Source: a bacterium (GTDB taxonomy: Bacteria > UBA9089 > JASEGY01). From it: 14,108 bases of DNA. The position numbers and the translations under genes are program-made. The stretch lies in contig JASEGY010000049.1 in the NCBI GenBank assembly GCA_030019105.1, positions 1 to 14,108 of the forward strand, in the 5' to 3' direction. Shown in pieces: positions 12,286 to 14,108 of the stretch (positions are counted from its first letter, which is position 1; the number at the start of each line of letters is the position of its first letter). Under the pieces are notes generated by a model that did no database searches, was not told the origin of the DNA, and saw only the letters and a program-made list of their open reading frames with translations.

Positions 12286-13713
12286 ATGGAATTCTATGAC
12301 CGGGAAGATGAGTTGGCAGCTTTAAATAAAATCAATAGATTGTCAACAGAGGGAAGTCATTTAACCATCGTTATTGGTAGACGACGGGTGGGTAAAACCG
12401 AGCTTATCAAAGAATTTCTTAAAAACCAGGTTGATAAGAACATCTATTTTTTTGTCTACCGCAAGGAGCCGAAGTTACTCTTAGAAGAGTTTGTCCAAAT
12501 ATGGAATAAAGAGATTGGATTTCTCCCCCAACTTTCTAATTTTACTGATTTTTTCCGCCTCCTCTTTCAGTATGCTGAGAAGGAGAAGATCATTATTGTC
12601 TTTGATGAGTTTCAAAACTTTCAATATGTAGACCCTTCAATATTTTCAATACTTCAACACCTCTGGGATGAATGGAATAAAAAAACAAGGATGAATCTTG
12701 TCATTATAGGTTCTCTTGTTTCTATGATACAGAAGATATTTACCGACAAAAAAGAGCCCCTTTTTGGAAGGGCCACAAATCAGTTAAGTATTGCTCCATT
12801 AAGATTTGAAGTAATAAGAAGGATATTTAATGATTATGGAGAGACCAGGCTGGAGCGCGTTATTGAATTCTACAGCCTGTTCGGAGGGATTCCTAAATAT
12901 TATTTTTTGATGCACAAGGGTAATTTATTCAAGAAAGATGCCGGCCGGGTCTTGAAAGAATTGCTGTTTAGCAGGGAAGCCCTCCTTAAGAATGAAATCC
13001 CAATGATCTTAATGGAGGAGTTTGGGGGTAAGTATCAACTTTACTTATCGATCTTAGAGGCTATTGCCCTGGGGAAGAGCAAAATGAGCGAAATTGCTTC
13101 TGCGGTTGGTATCAAGGTAAACAGCCTTCCCAAATATCTGAATACCCTGGCAGGCGAGCATCAAATTATTGAAAGGAAGGTGCCTGTTACTGAAAAGAGA
13201 CCATGGAAGTCAAAGCAGGGGTTATACTTTATCAAAGATAACTTCACCAGATTCTGGTTCGCCTTTGTTTATCGGCACTCAGCTTATTTTGAAATAGAGA
13301 ATTTTGATTTCTTGCTCGATTTTGTCAAGCAGAATCTCCCCGGTTTTACCGGATTTGCCTTTGAAGATATTGTCAAGCAGATACTTCTCAAGGTTCAGGA
13401 AAAAGAGTTTTTCAGGTTCGAGAAGATAGGAAGCTGGTGGAACCGGCAGGAAGAGATTGATTTGATCGGGCTTAATGAAGCTGAGAAAAAGATATTGTTT
13501 GTTGAATGTAAATGGCGGAGTCAACCTGTGGACAAAAAGATCCTATCTGAACTAAAGAGAAGAAGTTCCCTAATTGCCTGGCACAAGGAGAAGTGGGTGG
13601 AGTATTTTTTAGTTGTTTCAAAAAGCGGTTTTACACAAGGGGCTAAAAAAATGGCTGAGAAGGAAGGCATTTTGCTTTGGGATAGGCAAGACCTGGAGGC
13701 CGGATTCACTTGA
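12286..13713 (+). CDS. Archaeal-type ATPase (ATPase_2) with C-terminal DUF234 / PD-(D/E)XK-like domain
   Basis: A 475-residue protein of the STAND-like 'archaeal ATPase' group. It opens with the family's FYDREDEL (3-10). Walker A is GRRRVGKTEL (31-40) and Walker B is IIIVFDEFQN (102-111, Asp107-Glu108). A sensor-like IIGSLVSMI (140-148) and the LFGRA (159-163) motif follow. A winged-helix segment is likely at about 262-300 (KMSEIASAVGIKVNSLPKYL, 266-285). The C-terminal DUF234 region has FAFEDIVKQIL (357-367), then EIDLIG (390-395) and FVECKW (405-410), giving Glu360, Asp392, Glu407 and Lys409 in the order of a PD-(D/E)XK nuclease site. The family is found in many copies in archaea and some anaerobic bacteria; its function is not established, and a nucleic-acid or defence role is guessed from the domains. 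It has its own strong promoter and a terminator hairpin, so it is a single-gene unit. Confidence 0.88.
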   Translation: MEFYDREDELAALNKINRLSTEGSHLTIVIGRRRVGKTELIKEFLKNQVDKNIYFFVYRKEPKLLLEEFVQIWNKEIGFLPQLSNFTDFFRLLFQYAEKEKIIIVFDEFQNFQYVDPSIFSILQHLWDEWNKKTRMNLVIIGSLVSMIQKIFTDKKEPLFGRATNQLSIAPLRFEVIRRIFNDYGETRLERVIEFYSLFGGIPKYYFLMHKGNLFKKDAGRVLKELLFSREALLKNEIPMILMEEFGGKYQLYLSILEAIALGKSKMSEIASAVGIKVNSLPKYLNTLAGEHQIIERKVPVTEKRPWKSKQGLYFIKDNFTRFWFAFVYRHSAYFEIENFDFLLDFVKQNLPGFTGFAFEDIVKQILLKVQEKEFFRFEKIGSWWNRQEEIDLIGLNEAEKKILFVECKWRSQPVDKKILSELKRRSSLIAWHKEKWVEYFLVVSKSGFTQGAKKMAEKEGILLWDRQDLEAGFT

Positions 13714-13746
13714 ACCTTCCCGAAAGATTTAAGCTTTCGGGAAGGT
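13714..13746 (+). terminator. Strong hairpin after the ATPase gene
   Basis: ACCTTCCCGAAAG (13714-13726) and CTTTCGGGAAGGT (13734-13746) form a perfect 13-bp stem with a 7-nt loop, starting right after the stop codon. No long U-tract follows on the plus strand, nor an obvious one on the minus strand. The site lies between converging genes and could serve both. Confidence 0.7.
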
Positions 13747-13790
13747 CAGAGTGTCTTCCTCCGATAACAAGTGTCGTTAGATTTTCCGAT

Positions 13791-14108
13791 CTATTTGAAC
13801 CGATAATCAATGCCGCCGCGCAGCGTCCAGTCCCATTCACTACCACCGATGCCGTTATCCTCGTAGTTGTATACCAACCCGGAAGTGAAAGTCAATTGAT
13901 TAGCAATGTAGTACATGTAGTCACTGCTTAACTCAAGCCTTAGCACGTTTTCCGCTCCATCAAGGGTTGGGATGGTATAAGTCAGCTCGGCTTTGTTATC
14001 CCAATCGATCCGATCGGAGATTTCATAGTAGGCCCTTTCAAAAGTTATGGTAAAATGATCAGGGGTCAGGGGTCAGGGGTTCAAGGTTGGTCACATTACG
14101 CGCCATCT
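13791..14108 (-). pseudogene. C-terminal end of an outer-membrane beta-barrel protein, frame broken or switchable
   Basis: On the minus strand, from an in-frame TGA at 14073-14075 to the TAG at 13791-13793, there are 93 open codons. They read as alternating amphipathic strands rich in Tyr, Trp and Phe: HFTITFERAYYEIS, NVLRLELSSDYMYYIA, QLTFTSGLVYNYED and a last strand WDWTLRGGIDYRFK. A terminal aromatic strand of this kind is the usual C-terminal signal of outer-membrane barrels; a DUF481-like or porin-like protein would fit. Upstream the frame stops inside three CAGGGGT heptamers (14060-14080). With one heptamer fewer, the frame would stay open to the window edge. The rest of the gene lies beyond 14108, so I cannot tell a dead fragment from a phase-variable gene. 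Confidence 0.55.
14060..14080. repeat. Three tandem CAGGGGT heptamers
   Basis: CAGGGGT is repeated three times without error, followed by TCAAGG. Seven bases is not a multiple of three, so each gain or loss of a unit shifts the minus-strand reading frame that crosses it. Confidence 0.85.

Noticed and set aside
13710..13931. Plus-strand 73-codon frame after the ATPase
   Set aside because: It runs through the terminator hairpin and is antisense to the beta-barrel frame, which has the clearer protein pattern.

Overview
The window reads as a surface-polysaccharide (O-antigen or capsule type) locus from a Gram-negative environmental bacterium, followed by a repeat- and ATPase-rich accessory segment. 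The Gram-negative guess rests on a GT9 (heptosyltransferase-type) enzyme, GDP-mannose 4,6-dehydratase genes and a C-terminal outer-membrane beta-barrel fragment at the right edge. Dispersed palindromes, heptamer repeats and DUF234-type ATPases suit a repeat-rich anaerobe (Desulfobacterota, Nitrospirota or Planctomycetota would all fit). I cannot name the organism, and there is no rRNA, tRNA or CRISPR here.

Layout. Bases 1-382 are non-coding and carry a paired-hairpin REP-like repeat. Bases 383-6234 form one tight plus-strand operon: a zinc-type sugar C-methyltransferase, an 867-residue protein made of two tandem GT-B-like modules plus a methyltransferase, a divergent GDP-mannose-dehydratase paralogue with altered catalytic residues, and a GT9-type glycosyltransferase. 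At 6233-6292 lies the 3' stub of another gmd gene, marking a recombination junction. A visibly more AT-rich block follows: a hybrid GT9-N / membrane / GT4 glycosyltransferase (6285-7886), a 401-bp MITE-like element with 26-bp perfect terminal inverted repeats and an 8-bp target duplication (7940-8340), and a canonical gmd (8523-9500). Then come a methyltransferase fragment joined to an intact methyltransferase (9649-10467), and a repeat-flanked orphan with a receiver-like start.

The right part holds an AlbA_2/HATPase regulator (10731-12113), a consensus sigma70 promoter overlaid by a palindromic operator candidate, and an ATPase with a C-terminal PD-(D/E)XK-like motif (12286-13713). A strong terminator hairpin follows. 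On the minus strand is the end of an outer-membrane beta-barrel gene whose frame is broken by three CAGGGGT heptamers.

How the genes could work together (inference): Gmd makes GDP-4-keto-6-deoxymannose, the C-methyltransferase and the divergent SDR modify a keto-deoxy sugar into a possibly C-branched product, and the GT9, GT4 and tandem GT-B proteins assemble and methylate a surface glycan. The block boundaries, gene stubs, MITE and repeats say the locus has been assembled by repeated recombination.
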